From: Candidatus Bathyarchaeia archaeon
GTDB lineage: Archaea; Thermoproteota; Bathyarchaeia; 40CM-2-53-6
Direction of reading: 5' to 3'
Assembly: GCA_035935655.1 (NCBI GenBank)
Contig: DASYWW010000058.1
Span: 1-37,415, forward strand
DNA length: 37,415 nt
Every line of letters starts with the position of its first letter. Positions within the stretch are counted from its first letter, which is position 1. Under the pieces are notes generated by a model. The model had not been told where the DNA came from. It was given only the letters and a program-made list of their open reading frames with translations, and did no database searches. Shown in pieces: positions 21,338 to 29,475 of this stretch. Position numbers and translations under genes: made by a program.

Positions 21338-23617
21338 ATGAATCACTTCATGCCGGGGCAAATAAAATATGTCAGCAAAATTTCTCACAAGTTTCGCATT
21401 GTCTCTATCATTTTTCTGATTTTAATCAGCGCCTTTTTAATTATCCCAATCACTAAAGTATATGCACAACCCACGGTGACGACGATACAGGCACGTTCTT
21501 CTGCCGGGACTGGGGCGTCTTTCACCCCGGCTTCGGGGACTTTCATCCTCGTCGCCGTTGAAGGAATGTTATGCACCTCAAATGGTTCTCCCGCAGGGTG
21601 TTCAGGGGTTGGAACCATTCAGGTGACGGATAGTCAATCAGATTCGTTCACGGCACAAGTTGCTAAACGGACATCAGCGACCGGATGCCTCAATTCGGGA
21701 GGCTCCTTCGATTGTTATTCGGCTCAATGGACGACCGTCCCAGCAGCATTTATTTCCATGACCATAACTGTCACAAATACCAACGTCGGAACATCAGGGG
21801 CAATCATCGGCTGGGAAGTGTATACAATCTCAGGCAATTCGGGAACGGCTCTTTGCACGGCCTCCGGTTCGGGGACGAGCGCGAGCACTTCGACTTCAAC
21901 GACTTGCACGGGAGACAATAACGCAATGATCGGGGCGGCAGCTGAACCATCGGCGACAATAACAACGCCCGGAACTGGATATATAGCATACAATGCCATC
22001 GGGGGCGCTGAAGAAACAATACATTCGGTGACGATCTCAGGGTCGAGCAATTTCCCGATTACGATGTCCGGAGGCGGCGCAGGGAGCGGAACATGGTCTG
22101 AAGTGGGAGCGAGTTACGGTGCCTCGACAGTCACTCTTCCGGTTCAATGCTCAATGTCTTCAGGCCCAATCTTCGCTTTGCTGGCGTTATCAGGAGGAAG
22201 TCCTGCGCCAAACCCTTCAAGCGTCAGTTGTGACAATTCGACTCACAACATCGTAGTCTCAGCTACGACAACGATTACGGCGACCGATCCTGCAGCTTCA
22301 GCCGGAGTTAGGTATGAATTTCTCGGAAATGGCACGACCACGACGCAAGCAAGCTGCGGTTCAGGCACCTGTCCGACTTGGATAATCCACAATTATCAAC
22401 AGTTCGAAGCAACCTATACTTTCAAAGCCTTGGCTCAAACCAATTTCGATCCGGGTCTCACCTTCCAGCTCTCAGTGATCCAACAAGGCAATGCGAACCT
22501 TGTAAGTGTGACCTCGATCGTCGCGCCCTCCTTCTCTCGAACGACTTGGTCAGATACGGGATCACAAGTGATCATCCTGTATTTGAATGGCGCACCAACA
22601 GGTTCCCAATGGTTTGATTCGCTCACCAACCGGACGATAGCAGGGCCTACGGCCCAACTCACCTACAAATTTCCGTTCTACAAACAATTCGTCCTCAACG
22701 GAGCAAGCAGCATTCTTCCGATCTTTAGAACTTCGGCGGGGGTGGCAGGCGTGATTACCACAAATGATTACTACGATTCTGGATCCATGATCGAAGTCCA
22801 AGGGATCAGGACGATCGATTATGCTTCACAGACTCGACCCTTCTACGCCTATCAACCCTGCACAGACGGGACTCAATTGATTACCAATACAACGGCAAGC
22901 GCAGTCTCCTGCGCCACGCCGGGACAGATCACTTGGATGTCGACGAAGACATATCTCCAATTCTTCGATCCCGGAGGAGCAACCATTACTGCAATCACAG
23001 ACAACGGGATCGACAAATTGACGGCAGCGACCCAATCTTCTCTGTTCGGCGGGATTCTTTATGCGACATCAGGGTCTTCAAGTTGGGTGATCACTTGGGG
23101 GGCGACTTCGACACATACGACCCTCGGAGGAAACGGCTGTTATGGCATTTGCGACGGAAGATCTGTCTCGACGAACACGGGGCCTCTGGTAGTCTCAATT
23201 TCTTCTACCTCTTCAGGCACCGCCTCTGTGTCAATCACGGTCACGGGAAGCCAAACCTATCAGATTCCTCCGGGGAACTATTCAATAGGAATAGCCTGCG
23301 TCCTCAATCGGACGACCACGACGACTACACTCGTGACCACAGTCATACTGCACGTCAACGCGACCTCTTCACTCGCCTTCGACAATGGCTGCCACGCAAC
23401 TTTGTCATTGACGGGGACTCCGATCCCCAACAATCTCCTGATCCTCGACTTCTTCCTGCTCTTTCTGCTATTCGTAATAATCGCACTTGTCGCCTCGAGA
23501 AAGAAACTGCAGAAGGCAGGCGACGCGCTCGCAGCCGACGTCAGTCGACCCACTCGGGACATTCACGTTGATCTTAGGAAGGATCCCGGGAACAGGAGGC
23601 GAAAGAGAAAGGATTGA
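21338..23617 (+). CDS. giant secreted surface protein, C-terminally anchored
   Basis: The product is about 759 residues. A signal peptide or anchor (IVSIIFLILISAFLIIPI, ending near YAQ) is followed by some 680 residues rich in Ser, Thr, Gly and Ala with regular Cys and beta-type periodicity. A C-terminal helix (LILDFFLLFLLFVIIALVA) and a basic tail of about 45 residues come last. Repeats of the form TVTNTNVGTSG and stalk-like TSASTSTSTTC suggest several Ig- or lectin-like domains. It is the largest protein of the element and the best candidate for an adhesin, S-layer-like or spike protein. ATG 21338 is chosen from the promoter; ATG 21317 is the alternative. Its stop is overlapped by the next TTG. 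Confidence 0.7.
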   Translation: MNHFMPGQIKYVSKISHKFRIVSIIFLILISAFLIIPITKVYAQPTVTTIQARSSAGTGASFTPASGTFILVAVEGMLCTSNGSPAGCSGVGTIQVTDSQSDSFTAQVAKRTSATGCLNSGGSFDCYSAQWTTVPAAFISMTITVTNTNVGTSGAIIGWEVYTISGNSGTALCTASGSGTSASTSTSTTCTGDNNAMIGAAAEPSATITTPGTGYIAYNAIGGAEETIHSVTISGSSNFPITMSGGGAGSGTWSEVGASYGASTVTLPVQCSMSSGPIFALLALSGGSPAPNPSSVSCDNSTHNIVVSATTTITATDPAASAGVRYEFLGNGTTTTQASCGSGTCPTWIIHNYQQFEATYTFKALAQTNFDPGLTFQLSVIQQGNANLVSVTSIVAPSFSRTTWSDTGSQVIILYLNGAPTGSQWFDSLTNRTIAGPTAQLTYKFPFYKQFVLNGASSILPIFRTSAGVAGVITTNDYYDSGSMIEVQGIRTIDYASQTRPFYAYQPCTDGTQLITNTTASAVSCATPGQITWMSTKTYLQFFDPGGATITAITDNGIDKLTAATQSSLFGGILYATSGSSSWVITWGATSTHTTLGGNGCYGICDGRSVSTNTGPLVVSISSTSSGTASVSITVTGSQTYQIPPGNYSIGIACVLNRTTTTTTLVTTVILHVNATSSLAFDNGCHATLSLTGTPIPNNLLILDFFLLFLLFVIIALVASRKKLQKAGDALAADVSRPTRDIHVDLRKDPGNRRRKRKD

Positions 23618-24009
23618 CAAGCCAAGGCTCGAGACTCGGCAGCTTCACCCGGACCTTAGTCCGTGTCTTGCTCGTGTCGACAGCCTTGACCGTTGTGATC
23701 GATCTCTTCTTCGTCCCGAATTACGCTTCTCCTCCATTGGTTCTGTTGGCGACGGTCTTCGGAACTCAGGTGGTGAGCATACTCGCGGCGACTTCGATCC
23801 TGAGGAATGTCCTCCACGGATTTCTCGCAGTCAAGTTCTCGTCTCCGATCCGGACGGTCATTGTTGCCTTTCTCTTCTCCCTGTGGATCGTCTTCATTCT
23901 GCAGCCTCTCAACAACATTGGACTGCTGTGGACTTTCGTCTCGATCATGATAATCGAGATCTTCGCCTACGGAGCGGTAGAAGCTATGATTCGGTTCGAT
24001 AAGAAATAG
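23614..24009 (+). CDS. polytopic membrane protein
   Basis: TTG overlaps the giant surface gene's stop as TTGA. The 131-residue product has about four hydrophobic helices (LVRVLLVSTALTVVIDLFFV, LVLLATVFGTQVVSILAA, VIVAFLFSLWIVFIL, LLWTFVSIMIIEIFAYGAV). Its tight coupling suggests a helper or anchor for the surface protein. It is similar in size and layout to the membrane protein at 19060, perhaps a paralogue. Confidence 0.6.
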   Translation: MTSQGSRLGSFTRTLVRVLLVSTALTVVIDLFFVPNYASPPLVLLATVFGTQVVSILAATSILRNVLHGFLAVKFSSPIRTVIVAFLFSLWIVFILQPLNNIGLLWTFVSIMIIEIFAYGAVEAMIRFDKK

Positions 24010-24025
24010 CTGCAATTCTTCATCG

Positions 24026-24385
24026 TCATTCTGCAACCCTGTGCTCACGAGTCTGCCTCTTTTTTTGAGCCTTGCTCATTCTCTGTAGGGTCTCCTTTGA
24101 AAATCGACCCGTGTAGTGCTTCTTCTTGTGGTTCGGTCTTGGGATTCTCTCGACCTTGACTGCAATCCCCAATCTCTCGAGCTGCTGAATAGCTTCCCTC
24201 TGCTCAGGCTTAAGGGAGTCGTCTCCCCCCTTCACTTCGACGAGCATTATCTGAGGGACTCTCTCGCTGCTAACACGAATCACGCAGAATAGATCAGGGA
24301 ACCCAAGATTGGTATTAAGGACAGTCCAGCCTTCAGATCTGAGCCTGTCTGCGACAGGATCTTCGAGTTTGGAGTTTCTCGGCAA
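24026..24385 (-). CDS. PD-(D/E)XK nuclease with NUMOD3-like tail (candidate homing endonuclease)
   Basis: The 119-residue product has Glu near residue 8, GFPDLFCV with Asp at about 31, LVEVKGG with Glu 50 and Lys 52, and a Gln at 62. This is the PD-(D/E)XK/VRR-NUC active site order. The C-terminal YTGRFSKETLQRMSKAQ matches the NUMOD3 DNA-binding motif of homing endonucleases. The TTG start lies near the edge of a divergent promoter region. The combination suggests a homing or invasion nuclease; a Holliday-junction resolvase-like role is the alternative. Confidence 0.75.
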   Translation of the reverse strand: MPRNSKLEDPVADRLRSEGWTVLNTNLGFPDLFCVIRVSSERVPQIMLVEVKGGDDSLKPEQREAIQQLERLGIAVKVERIPRPNHKKKHYTGRFSKETLQRMSKAQKKRQTREHRVAE

Positions 24386-24420
24386 TTTGTAGCTCCCGTA
24401 TAGCTCCCCCCTGCAAGAAC

Positions 24421-24430
24421 ACTTATAAGC
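24421..24430 (+). promoter_or_regulatory. TATA-like box of the maintenance operon
   Basis: ACTTATAAGC is centred 25 bp before about 24451, three bases ahead of ATG 24454, so the message should be nearly leaderless. It is the only strong promoter-like signal before the fifteen coupled genes that follow. Confidence 0.6.
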
Positions 24431-24453
24431 ACAATGATTCCTCCTTGGCCCTC

Positions 24454-24603
24454 ATGGATTCAACCGCAAGACGTCAAATCGCGAAGGTTATGGATCTCAT
24501 TGAGAGGCCCTTTTTTGTCTCTCTCAATCTGATCGGCAACGTGGAGATCGTTGCTTGGGAACCGGAATATCTCCGACTACTTGATGGAGTGCCTGCGGCA
24601 TGA
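24454..24603 (+). CDS. small hypothetical protein heading the maintenance operon
   Basis: The 49-residue product begins at the ATG predicted by the promoter and ends with a TGA that overlaps the ATG of the Toprim gene. It has an N-terminal helix with Arg and Lys and a hydrophobic middle (FFVSLNLIGNVEIVAW). It may be a small regulator or a coupling leader. No family recognised. Confidence 0.5.
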   Translation: MDSTARRQIAKVMDLIERPFFVSLNLIGNVEIVAWEPEYLRLLDGVPAA

Positions 24604-25547
24604 GCTCCGTCCAAGCAGTTCCCTTCCCAAAGCGCGAGATCCTCCTCGCAGCCGTCAAGTCCAAGCTACAGGAGTTCTCGGGCATGGTCGTCACCGTCAG
24701 GCAGCTCTACTATCGACTCGTGGCTGCCGGGGTGATCCCAAACAACTTCCGCAGCTACAAGAACCTCGGGGCAGCCTTGACCGCATGGAGAAGGAGCGGG
24801 GATATTTCCCTCGAAGCCTTCGAGGACAGGACTCGATCAATGGAATTCCATGATCAGGGCAACTCGGACGAGAACGCCGGGGATTGGATGAACTCCTACC
24901 TCAAAGCAGGGATTAGGGCAGCCCGGAACTTCGACCTGAAGAGGTGGCACAATCAGCCCTACAGGGTGATCGTGGCTGTGGAGAAACAGGCACTCGAAGG
25001 GCCCTTCGCTGAAGTCTGCAGGGAGCTCGACGTGGACTTGGCAGTCTGCAGGGGCTACCCAAGCCTGAGCTTCCTCAACGAGATCTCAGGGACGATCGGC
25101 AACGAGGACAATCGGACGAACGTGATCCTCTACTTCGGGGATCTCGACCCTTCGGGGCTCGACATACCGAGGGCGATCGAAGAGGATCTCACAGGCTTCT
25201 TCGGTCAGAAGCTCGAGTTCAAGCGTCCGGCCTTGACTCACGAGCAAGTCTCCGAAATGAACCTGATCCCGGCCCCTGTCAAAATGACTGACATGAGGGC
25301 AGCCGGGTTCATCGCGGAACATGGGACTGAGGTCTACGAGCTCGACGCGATCGAGCCGAGGACTCTGCAGCAGATCATACGCGACAACGTCGAAGCCTAC
25401 TTCGACACCGAGATCGACGAGACAAGGCAGGACACGATCAAGGACGCCAAGACCAAGATCGAGAAGTGGCTGAAGGACTTGGACATTGAAGACTTCCTGC
25501 GGAAGATCAGCTCGCAGGACAAAGGCAACGGAGGTAACGACGAGTGA
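24600..25547 (+). CDS. Toprim protein related to topoisomerase VI A/Spo11 (mini-A-like)
   Basis: The 315-residue product has VTVRQLYYRLV with Tyr 37 and 38 in a helix-turn-helix (5Y-CAP) context. A Toprim domain follows, with Glu 128 in VIVAVEKQALEG and DLDPSG at 181-186 for metal binding. This order (catalytic Tyr domain, then Toprim) is that of topoisomerase VI A, Spo11 and the B-less mini-A proteins of mobile elements. No GHKL ATPase (B subunit) is present in the window. Such a protein could nick or cleave DNA to start replication, resolve DNA or act in recombination. Uncertainty remains over which Tyr is used and whether cleavage occurs. ATG overlaps the previous stop as ATGA. Confidence 0.75.
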   Translation: MSSVQAVPFPKREILLAAVKSKLQEFSGMVVTVRQLYYRLVAAGVIPNNFRSYKNLGAALTAWRRSGDISLEAFEDRTRSMEFHDQGNSDENAGDWMNSYLKAGIRAARNFDLKRWHNQPYRVIVAVEKQALEGPFAEVCRELDVDLAVCRGYPSLSFLNEISGTIGNEDNRTNVILYFGDLDPSGLDIPRAIEEDLTGFFGQKLEFKRPALTHEQVSEMNLIPAPVKMTDMRAAGFIAEHGTEVYELDAIEPRTLQQIIRDNVEAYFDTEIDETRQDTIKDAKTKIEKWLKDLDIEDFLRKISSQDKGNGGNDE

Positions 25548-25941
25548 TCTCGGAGCACCCGACGACGTCGGCAGGATCGAAAGGGAGAGGCTGACAATCC
25601 TTGATTGGCTTGCCGGGAAGTGGGTCGAGAAGGAGCTCTCCATGCTCTCGATCTCCCTCGGAGGATCTTGGGGAGTCGGCCTCTACACAGGCTACTACGC
25701 AATGCCCGGAGAGCCCTACGACATTCCCCTGTGGGTCGTGACCTACAAAATGAGGATCGTCGACGTCTTCCGCGACGACATTCCAAAACTCGAGGGAGAG
25801 CGGAGGAGGGAAATGAAGAGGGCCTTCGGCACCTACTACGCGATCACGCAGCAGGAAGGTCTCGCAGAATCCCTCAGGAGACAGGGGCTCGAAGCCAAGG
25901 TGCTGAGGAAATTCCCCGGAGAAAAGGAGTGGTCGGAGTGA
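25486..25941 (+). CDS. hypothetical soluble protein
   Basis: The frame runs from TTG 25486, which overlaps the Toprim gene by 62 bp. Good protein character is seen only from about 25535 on, so the true start may be a non-standard codon near the Toprim stop. The body has IERERLTILDWLAGKW, a Gly/Tyr-rich part, and a helical basic end. No family recognised. The downstream GTG overlaps its stop. Confidence 0.55.
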   Translation: MKTSCGRSARRTKATEVTTSDLGAPDDVGRIERERLTILDWLAGKWVEKELSMLSISLGGSWGVGLYTGYYAMPGEPYDIPLWVVTYKMRIVDVFRDDIPKLEGERRREMKRAFGTYYAITQQEGLAESLRRQGLEAKVLRKFPGEKEWSE

Positions 25942-26054
25942 ACCTCCGATCAGCTCCCGAGTTCGCGGAGCAATTCATTACGAATGAGCCCGGGGAGGAC
26001 GGGCCCGGGTCGCTCTACGACTTCGTGGTCAAGATCGGGAGGGGACAGGTTTGA
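25938..26054 (+). CDS. tiny hypothetical protein
   Basis: GTG overlaps the previous stop as GTGA, and its own TGA is overlapped by the next TTG. The 38-residue product is acidic in the middle with a hydrophobic end (SLYDFVVKIG). It is supported mainly by the exact coupling on both sides. Confidence 0.45.
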   Translation: MNLRSAPEFAEQFITNEPGEDGPGSLYDFVVKIGRGQV

Positions 26055-26398
26055 TCCTCTGCCCCGACGAGCCGCACAATCACCTCCCCGGGGAACTCGA
26101 CGAGACGGTCAAGGCTTTCAAAGCCCTCGTCATGCGGAGCAGCTTGATCCATGCTACAGGATCGGGTATGTCGATCGCTGCCTTCGATCAGTTGATACAC
26201 AACGCCAAGGAAGGAGCCACCAAGCTCGACGATCTGATTGACGAGATCTCCTACACTTGGGAAATCGAATCTAAGGGAGCCCGGGGAGAAGACGTTCCCG
26301 CGAGGCGAGCCTTGGTCGCCAAACAGATCCGGACGACGATCGACATTGTGAAGATCCTGACTCATGAACTCGAATTCAAGGTGGATCGGGGAGTATGA
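26051..26398 (+). CDS. small helical protein
   Basis: TTG overlaps the previous stop. The 115-residue product begins with a short Cys/His stretch (LCPDEPHNH) and is then mostly helical with alternating charged and hydrophobic residues (AALIHNAKEGATKLDD-like pattern, then IRTTIDIVKILTHEL). It may oligomerise. No family recognised. Confidence 0.6.
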   Translation: MILCPDEPHNHLPGELDETVKAFKALVMRSSLIHATGSGMSIAAFDQLIHNAKEGATKLDDLIDEISYTWEIESKGARGEDVPARRALVAKQIRTTIDIVKILTHELEFKVDRGV

Positions 26399-26706
26399 GT
26401 CAGGAAATAGAACTCAAGGATCAACTCGCGGAGAGCGAGAAGTTGACCAAGGCTGCGAAGGAATTGGTCGAAGTCAAACGGTTCGACTCCTCTGTCTCTG
26501 ACGACGAGTTCCTGAAGGTCGTGTATGCCTACCTCGATCTGAAGGAGCAAACAGGACATGTCAAGGCTGCCCTTATCAGGCTCGAAGACAATGAACGCGA
26601 AGTCGGATCTGCTGACGACGACAGAATGAGAGAGTCTGAGAGCAAACTCGAGAGATTACTTTCAGAGATACCCGGGCCCGAAGCCGAGGAGGGAGCTACA
26701 GGTTGA
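26395..26706 (+). CDS. small acidic coiled-coil protein
   Basis: ATG overlaps the previous stop. The 103-residue product is highly charged and helical (LKDQLAESEKLTKAAKELV, then KAALIRLEDNEREVG), consistent with a coiled coil. It has no Cys or membrane helix. Its role is unknown; it could scaffold operon partners. Confidence 0.6.
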   Translation: MSQEIELKDQLAESEKLTKAAKELVEVKRFDSSVSDDEFLKVVYAYLDLKEQTGHVKAALIRLEDNEREVGSADDDRMRESESKLERLLSEIPGPEAEEGATG

Positions 26707-26888
26707 CATTTTGCGACCAAGACCTTTGCTCCGAGGACGCAGATTTCGCCTTGAAGATGGGGACTCTTGTTGGGAGATACTGCACCGTTCACTTAGTTAG
26801 ATACATGCAGAGTGGCAACGTCAGTTTGCCTGTCCCGATTTGGCCCGCAGAGACAGAAGACTCCGAGATCTTGGAGTGGAAACAATGA
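26703..26888 (+). CDS. small zinc-binding protein (C...C...CxxH type)
   Basis: TTG overlaps the previous stop. The 61-residue product has Cys 4 and Cys 8 and then GRYCTVHLV, so C-x3-C plus C-x2-H can bind one zinc. Genes at 34252 and 34986 end in a similar FCxxH or FCxxxH step, suggesting a family of small zinc proteins on this element. Function unknown. Confidence 0.55.
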   Translation: MTFCDQDLCSEDADFALKMGTLVGRYCTVHLVRYMQSGNVSLPVPIWPAETEDSEILEWKQ

Positions 26889-27085
26889 TCTGCACGAAGT
26901 GTCACCACGGGACTAACTGCTACGCAGAGCTTACCCTCGAAGTCAGAGAACGATTCGTGAACGAGCATGCTCCGCACAATCCAAAATGGGCGCGAAGGTG
27001 GAGACGCCTGATCGCCGAAGCCAAGGTCGCCAAGCTCGAAGGCAAACCCCATTGGTTACTGCTTCAACCGAGGGTGATCGCATGA
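26885..27085 (+). CDS. small zinc-binding basic protein
   Basis: ATG overlaps the previous stop. The 66-residue product starts ICTKCHHGTNC with a likely zinc knuckle, followed by an acidic helix and a basic Trp/Arg-rich helix (KWARRWRRLIAEAKVAK). Nucleic-acid binding is plausible. Confidence 0.55.
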   Translation: MICTKCHHGTNCYAELTLEVRERFVNEHAPHNPKWARRWRRLIAEAKVAKLEGKPHWLLLQPRVIA

Positions 27086-27354
27086 CCAAGGATCCCGACG
27101 CGACGACTACGACCGAAGTCTTCCTCGGCGATCTCGAGGTGCTGCAGGACTTGAAAGACTACAGGGATGAACCCAACAAGGTCACGATCCGTAGAGTCCT
27201 GAAGGTCTACCTCGACGAGCTGCTGAAAAAGAAACCTGTGATCCTGATCGACACTCAGAGGTTCATGGATCTCGACACAAAACTGAGGAAAGCTCTGATC
27301 GCGGGGGACTACGACGGGGTCGTGCAACGAATTAGGGAGCTGTCGAGGAAATGA
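27082..27354 (+). CDS. small hypothetical protein
   Basis: ATG overlaps the previous stop. The 90-residue product has an acidic Thr-rich N-terminus and then helices (LEVLQDLKDY, VTIRRVLKVYLDELLKKK). The N-terminal half of the helical region vaguely resembles ribbon-helix-helix proteins but lacks a clear strand. No family recognised. Confidence 0.55.
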   Translation: MTKDPDATTTTEVFLGDLEVLQDLKDYRDEPNKVTIRRVLKVYLDELLKKKPVILIDTQRFMDLDTKLRKALIAGDYDGVVQRIRELSRK

Positions 27355-27557
27355 CCCTCCAAGCAGCCAAGGCAGTCCTCCTCGCGACGAAGAATGTCGC
27401 GAATGTCGCACAACGTCATGTGAAGGAAATGCCTCAGTCGACATACGATGAGGTCTCGGATCACCTCGAGAAAATGACAACGGCTCTAATGAAATGGGTC
27501 GACATTGAGAAGCAGGCTCAGGAAGCAGCAGACAGGGTCAAGGAGGAGCTCGATTGA
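27351..27557 (+). CDS. small helical protein
   Basis: ATG overlaps the previous stop. The 68-residue product is Ala-rich and almost wholly helical, ending in EKQAQEAADRVKEELD, probably a coiled coil. The TTG of the next gene overlaps its stop. Function unknown. Confidence 0.55.
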   Translation: MTLQAAKAVLLATKNVANVAQRHVKEMPQSTYDEVSDHLEKMTTALMKWVDIEKQAQEAADRVKEELD

Positions 27558-28279
27558 CTCGTGGCTGCGGAGACCGACAGGATCAGGCACTCTACGCGAC
27601 TGTGCCGAGCTCTCCCTTCGGAAAGCCGATCGACTATTTTCTCGTCGATCCAACGATCCGATTCGACGCCAAGAACCTGAGGGCTCCAATGCTCGTCCCC
27701 GATCCAGAGGGAATCGTGCATGTTGTCCTCGGAGTAAGTGCCGAGTTCTACCCGACGATCCCTGACTTCGTCGAAGAAGCCCGGGTCATGGGAATCTCGA
27801 AAAGACTACCAAGAGATTTTGACCCGAAGAAGCTGACCCCCGGGAAATCGAAACTGCTGCTCTTTCACCCCAAGGCGACTCCCGACTTCCCCCACGAGAA
27901 GCTAATGACAAAGGAGACGTGCCCGACCTTGACTTCCAAGGATCACGAGTGCATTGGAGAGCTATGGCCCCTCTGCGTCTACGAGCCTTCGACTGACAAG
28001 CACACGGTAGTCTTCGGATTACCTGTGGACTCGATCAAGACTCCGTCGACGTCATACCAAGTCAGGCATGCTCACCTGAAGATCAGGGGATTCAAGATGG
28101 TCACAACGAAGAAGGAGGGGGCCCTCCGGCCCAACAAACCCCTGAAGTATCTCCCGGGGATTTTCCTCGCCTTCCCTACTTTCAACTTCGAGTATGTCTC
28201 CAAGTCCGGAGAGATCCCTGCTGACGTCGTCGAGAGGATTGACAGGGCAGGCTACGAACTCAAGGTGGTTCCGGAATGA
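27554..28279 (+). CDS. hypothetical protein of a phage/plasmid-like family
   Basis: TTG overlaps the previous stop. The 241-residue product contains YPTIPDFVEEARVMGISKRL followed by LLLFHPKA, a Cys-containing stretch, and HAHLKIRGFK, then IPGIFLAFP-like strands. The DFVEE...G.SKR...HPKA order recalls uncharacterised phage proteins. Several Cys and His residues could bind zinc. Its place between small helical proteins and a zinc-ribbon protein suggests DNA-linked work. I do not assign a function. Confidence 0.6.
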   Translation: MTRGCGDRQDQALYATVPSSPFGKPIDYFLVDPTIRFDAKNLRAPMLVPDPEGIVHVVLGVSAEFYPTIPDFVEEARVMGISKRLPRDFDPKKLTPGKSKLLLFHPKATPDFPHEKLMTKETCPTLTSKDHECIGELWPLCVYEPSTDKHTVVFGLPVDSIKTPSTSYQVRHAHLKIRGFKMVTTKKEGALRPNKPLKYLPGIFLAFPTFNFEYVSKSGEIPADVVERIDRAGYELKVVPE

Positions 28280-28494
28280 AGTGTGCCTTCTGCGGTCGTG
28301 ACTACCTTGTCGGTTGGGATCACCCGAAATTCGATCCAAGGGGCCCGAGGCACAAGCCCGGTGAAAGGATCGGTCGTGGCTGCCCGGGAACTCCGCATTG
28401 GAAATGTCCCAAGTGCGGCACCTACAACGGAAATCCCGATCAGATCTGTCGGAAATGCAGAGAGCCTAAACCTGCCAAGGAGATTGTTGCCTGA
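28276..28494 (+). CDS. zinc-finger protein, RanBP2-like
   Basis: ATG overlaps the previous stop. The 72-residue product starts MKCAFCGRDY and ends with a second module, WKCPKCGTYNGNPDQICRKC, whose C-x2-C-x10-C-x2-C spacing is that of RanBP2-type zinc fingers. Such modules bind single-stranded nucleic acid or protein. Confidence 0.65.
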   Translation: MKCAFCGRDYLVGWDHPKFDPRGPRHKPGERIGRGCPGTPHWKCPKCGTYNGNPDQICRKCREPKPAKEIVA

Positions 28495-28894
28495 ATTGGT
28501 CACAGATCATGAATTCAAGGAAGCTGTAAAGACGCTTGACAGGAGAGACAGAATCATTGCACTCTACCTCGCAGAGAAGATCGACGAAGCCAAGGCTCTT
28601 AGGATTCTCGACGAAGAGAGGCTGAAGAAGGAAATTGGCAGCACAGCACTCGAGATTCTGAAAAAAGAATCATACGAGGTCTTCTTCAGCTATGAAAAAC
28701 GACTGCTTGAGCTCGTCGACTCTGTCGCAAAGGATAGGAAAGCAGCAGCTCGGATCTTCGAAGTCTTGCAGGCCAATCACACACGGATTGCCGCGAATCT
28801 CGTCCTACTCGCCAAACGCCTCAATATTAAGCTCACAGCCACAGAATTTACTCCAATCACCGGAGAGATAAGAGGAATCGATCTCAAGAAATGA
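28487..28894 (+). CDS. helical hypothetical protein
   Basis: The 135-residue product is charged and helical (FKEAVKTLDRRDRIIALYLA, RLLELVDSVAKDRKAAARIF) with a small beta-like end (TEFTPITGEIRGIDLKK). TTG 28487 overlaps the previous gene by 8 bp; TTG 28496 is an alternative 1 bp after the stop. ATG of the ParB-like gene overlaps its stop. It may partner that protein. Confidence 0.55.
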   Translation: MPELVTDHEFKEAVKTLDRRDRIIALYLAEKIDEAKALRILDEERLKKEIGSTALEILKKESYEVFFSYEKRLLELVDSVAKDRKAAARIFEVLQANHTRIAANLVLLAKRLNIKLTATEFTPITGEIRGIDLKK

Positions 28895-29475
28895 CCAAGA
28901 CCAAGACCAAGGAGATCGGCGAGCAGCATGACGTCAAGACCCGTCGACGGGACTACAGAGTTCATGTCCGGGGCAATCCTGCTGAGGAGGCCCTACTGAT
29001 CGAGAAAATGACCAAGGAAGGGAAGACTCAGACTGAGATCGGGAAGGCTCTGTCATTGAGTCAGCCGCAGATCTCCAAGCGTCGGCTCCTGCTGAAACTC
29101 CTTCCTGCTCTCTTCGAGAAGCTCCGATCCGGAGAACTGCTGCCGACTGCAGGCTACATGCTCGCGAAGATGGACGAGTCTATTCAGAAGGAATACAACG
29201 GGGAAGACAAGGTGACTGTGAGGGCTGTCGAATCCAAGCGCAGGGAGATCCTTGTCTCCTCTGAGCTGACAGCCCTCCTCGTCAAGAAGATCGACGTCGA
29301 TCCTCCAAGAGATCACACAGCCAAGTCGCTCTATAGGATCACAATCGATATGAGTTGTCCTTGGATCCAGCACGACCCTCCCTTCGATCCCAAGGAGGTT
29401 GGGGATTGGCTCGTCAAGGAGATCAAACGGAATACGGAAAAAGTCAAGGTCGTCGACGCGGGTTGGGCTCCATGA
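28891..29475 (+). CDS. ParB/KorB-like helix-turn-helix protein
   Basis: ATG overlaps the previous stop. The 194-residue product has a central HTH of the ParB/KorB kind (GKTQTEIGKALSLSQPQIS, then RLLLKLLPALFEKLRSGELL) at about residues 50-90. The N-terminal CTP-binding/nuclease domain usual in ParB is not recognisable, so this is a short version. The C-terminal 70 residues are a mixed domain containing CPW. Just before an ATPase gene, it may act in partition, origin binding or regulation. Confidence 0.7.
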   Translation: MTKTKTKEIGEQHDVKTRRRDYRVHVRGNPAEEALLIEKMTKEGKTQTEIGKALSLSQPQISKRRLLLKLLPALFEKLRSGELLPTAGYMLAKMDESIQKEYNGEDKVTVRAVESKRREILVSSELTALLVKKIDVDPPRDHTAKSLYRITIDMSCPWIQHDPPFDPKEVGDWLVKEIKRNTEKVKVVDAGWAP

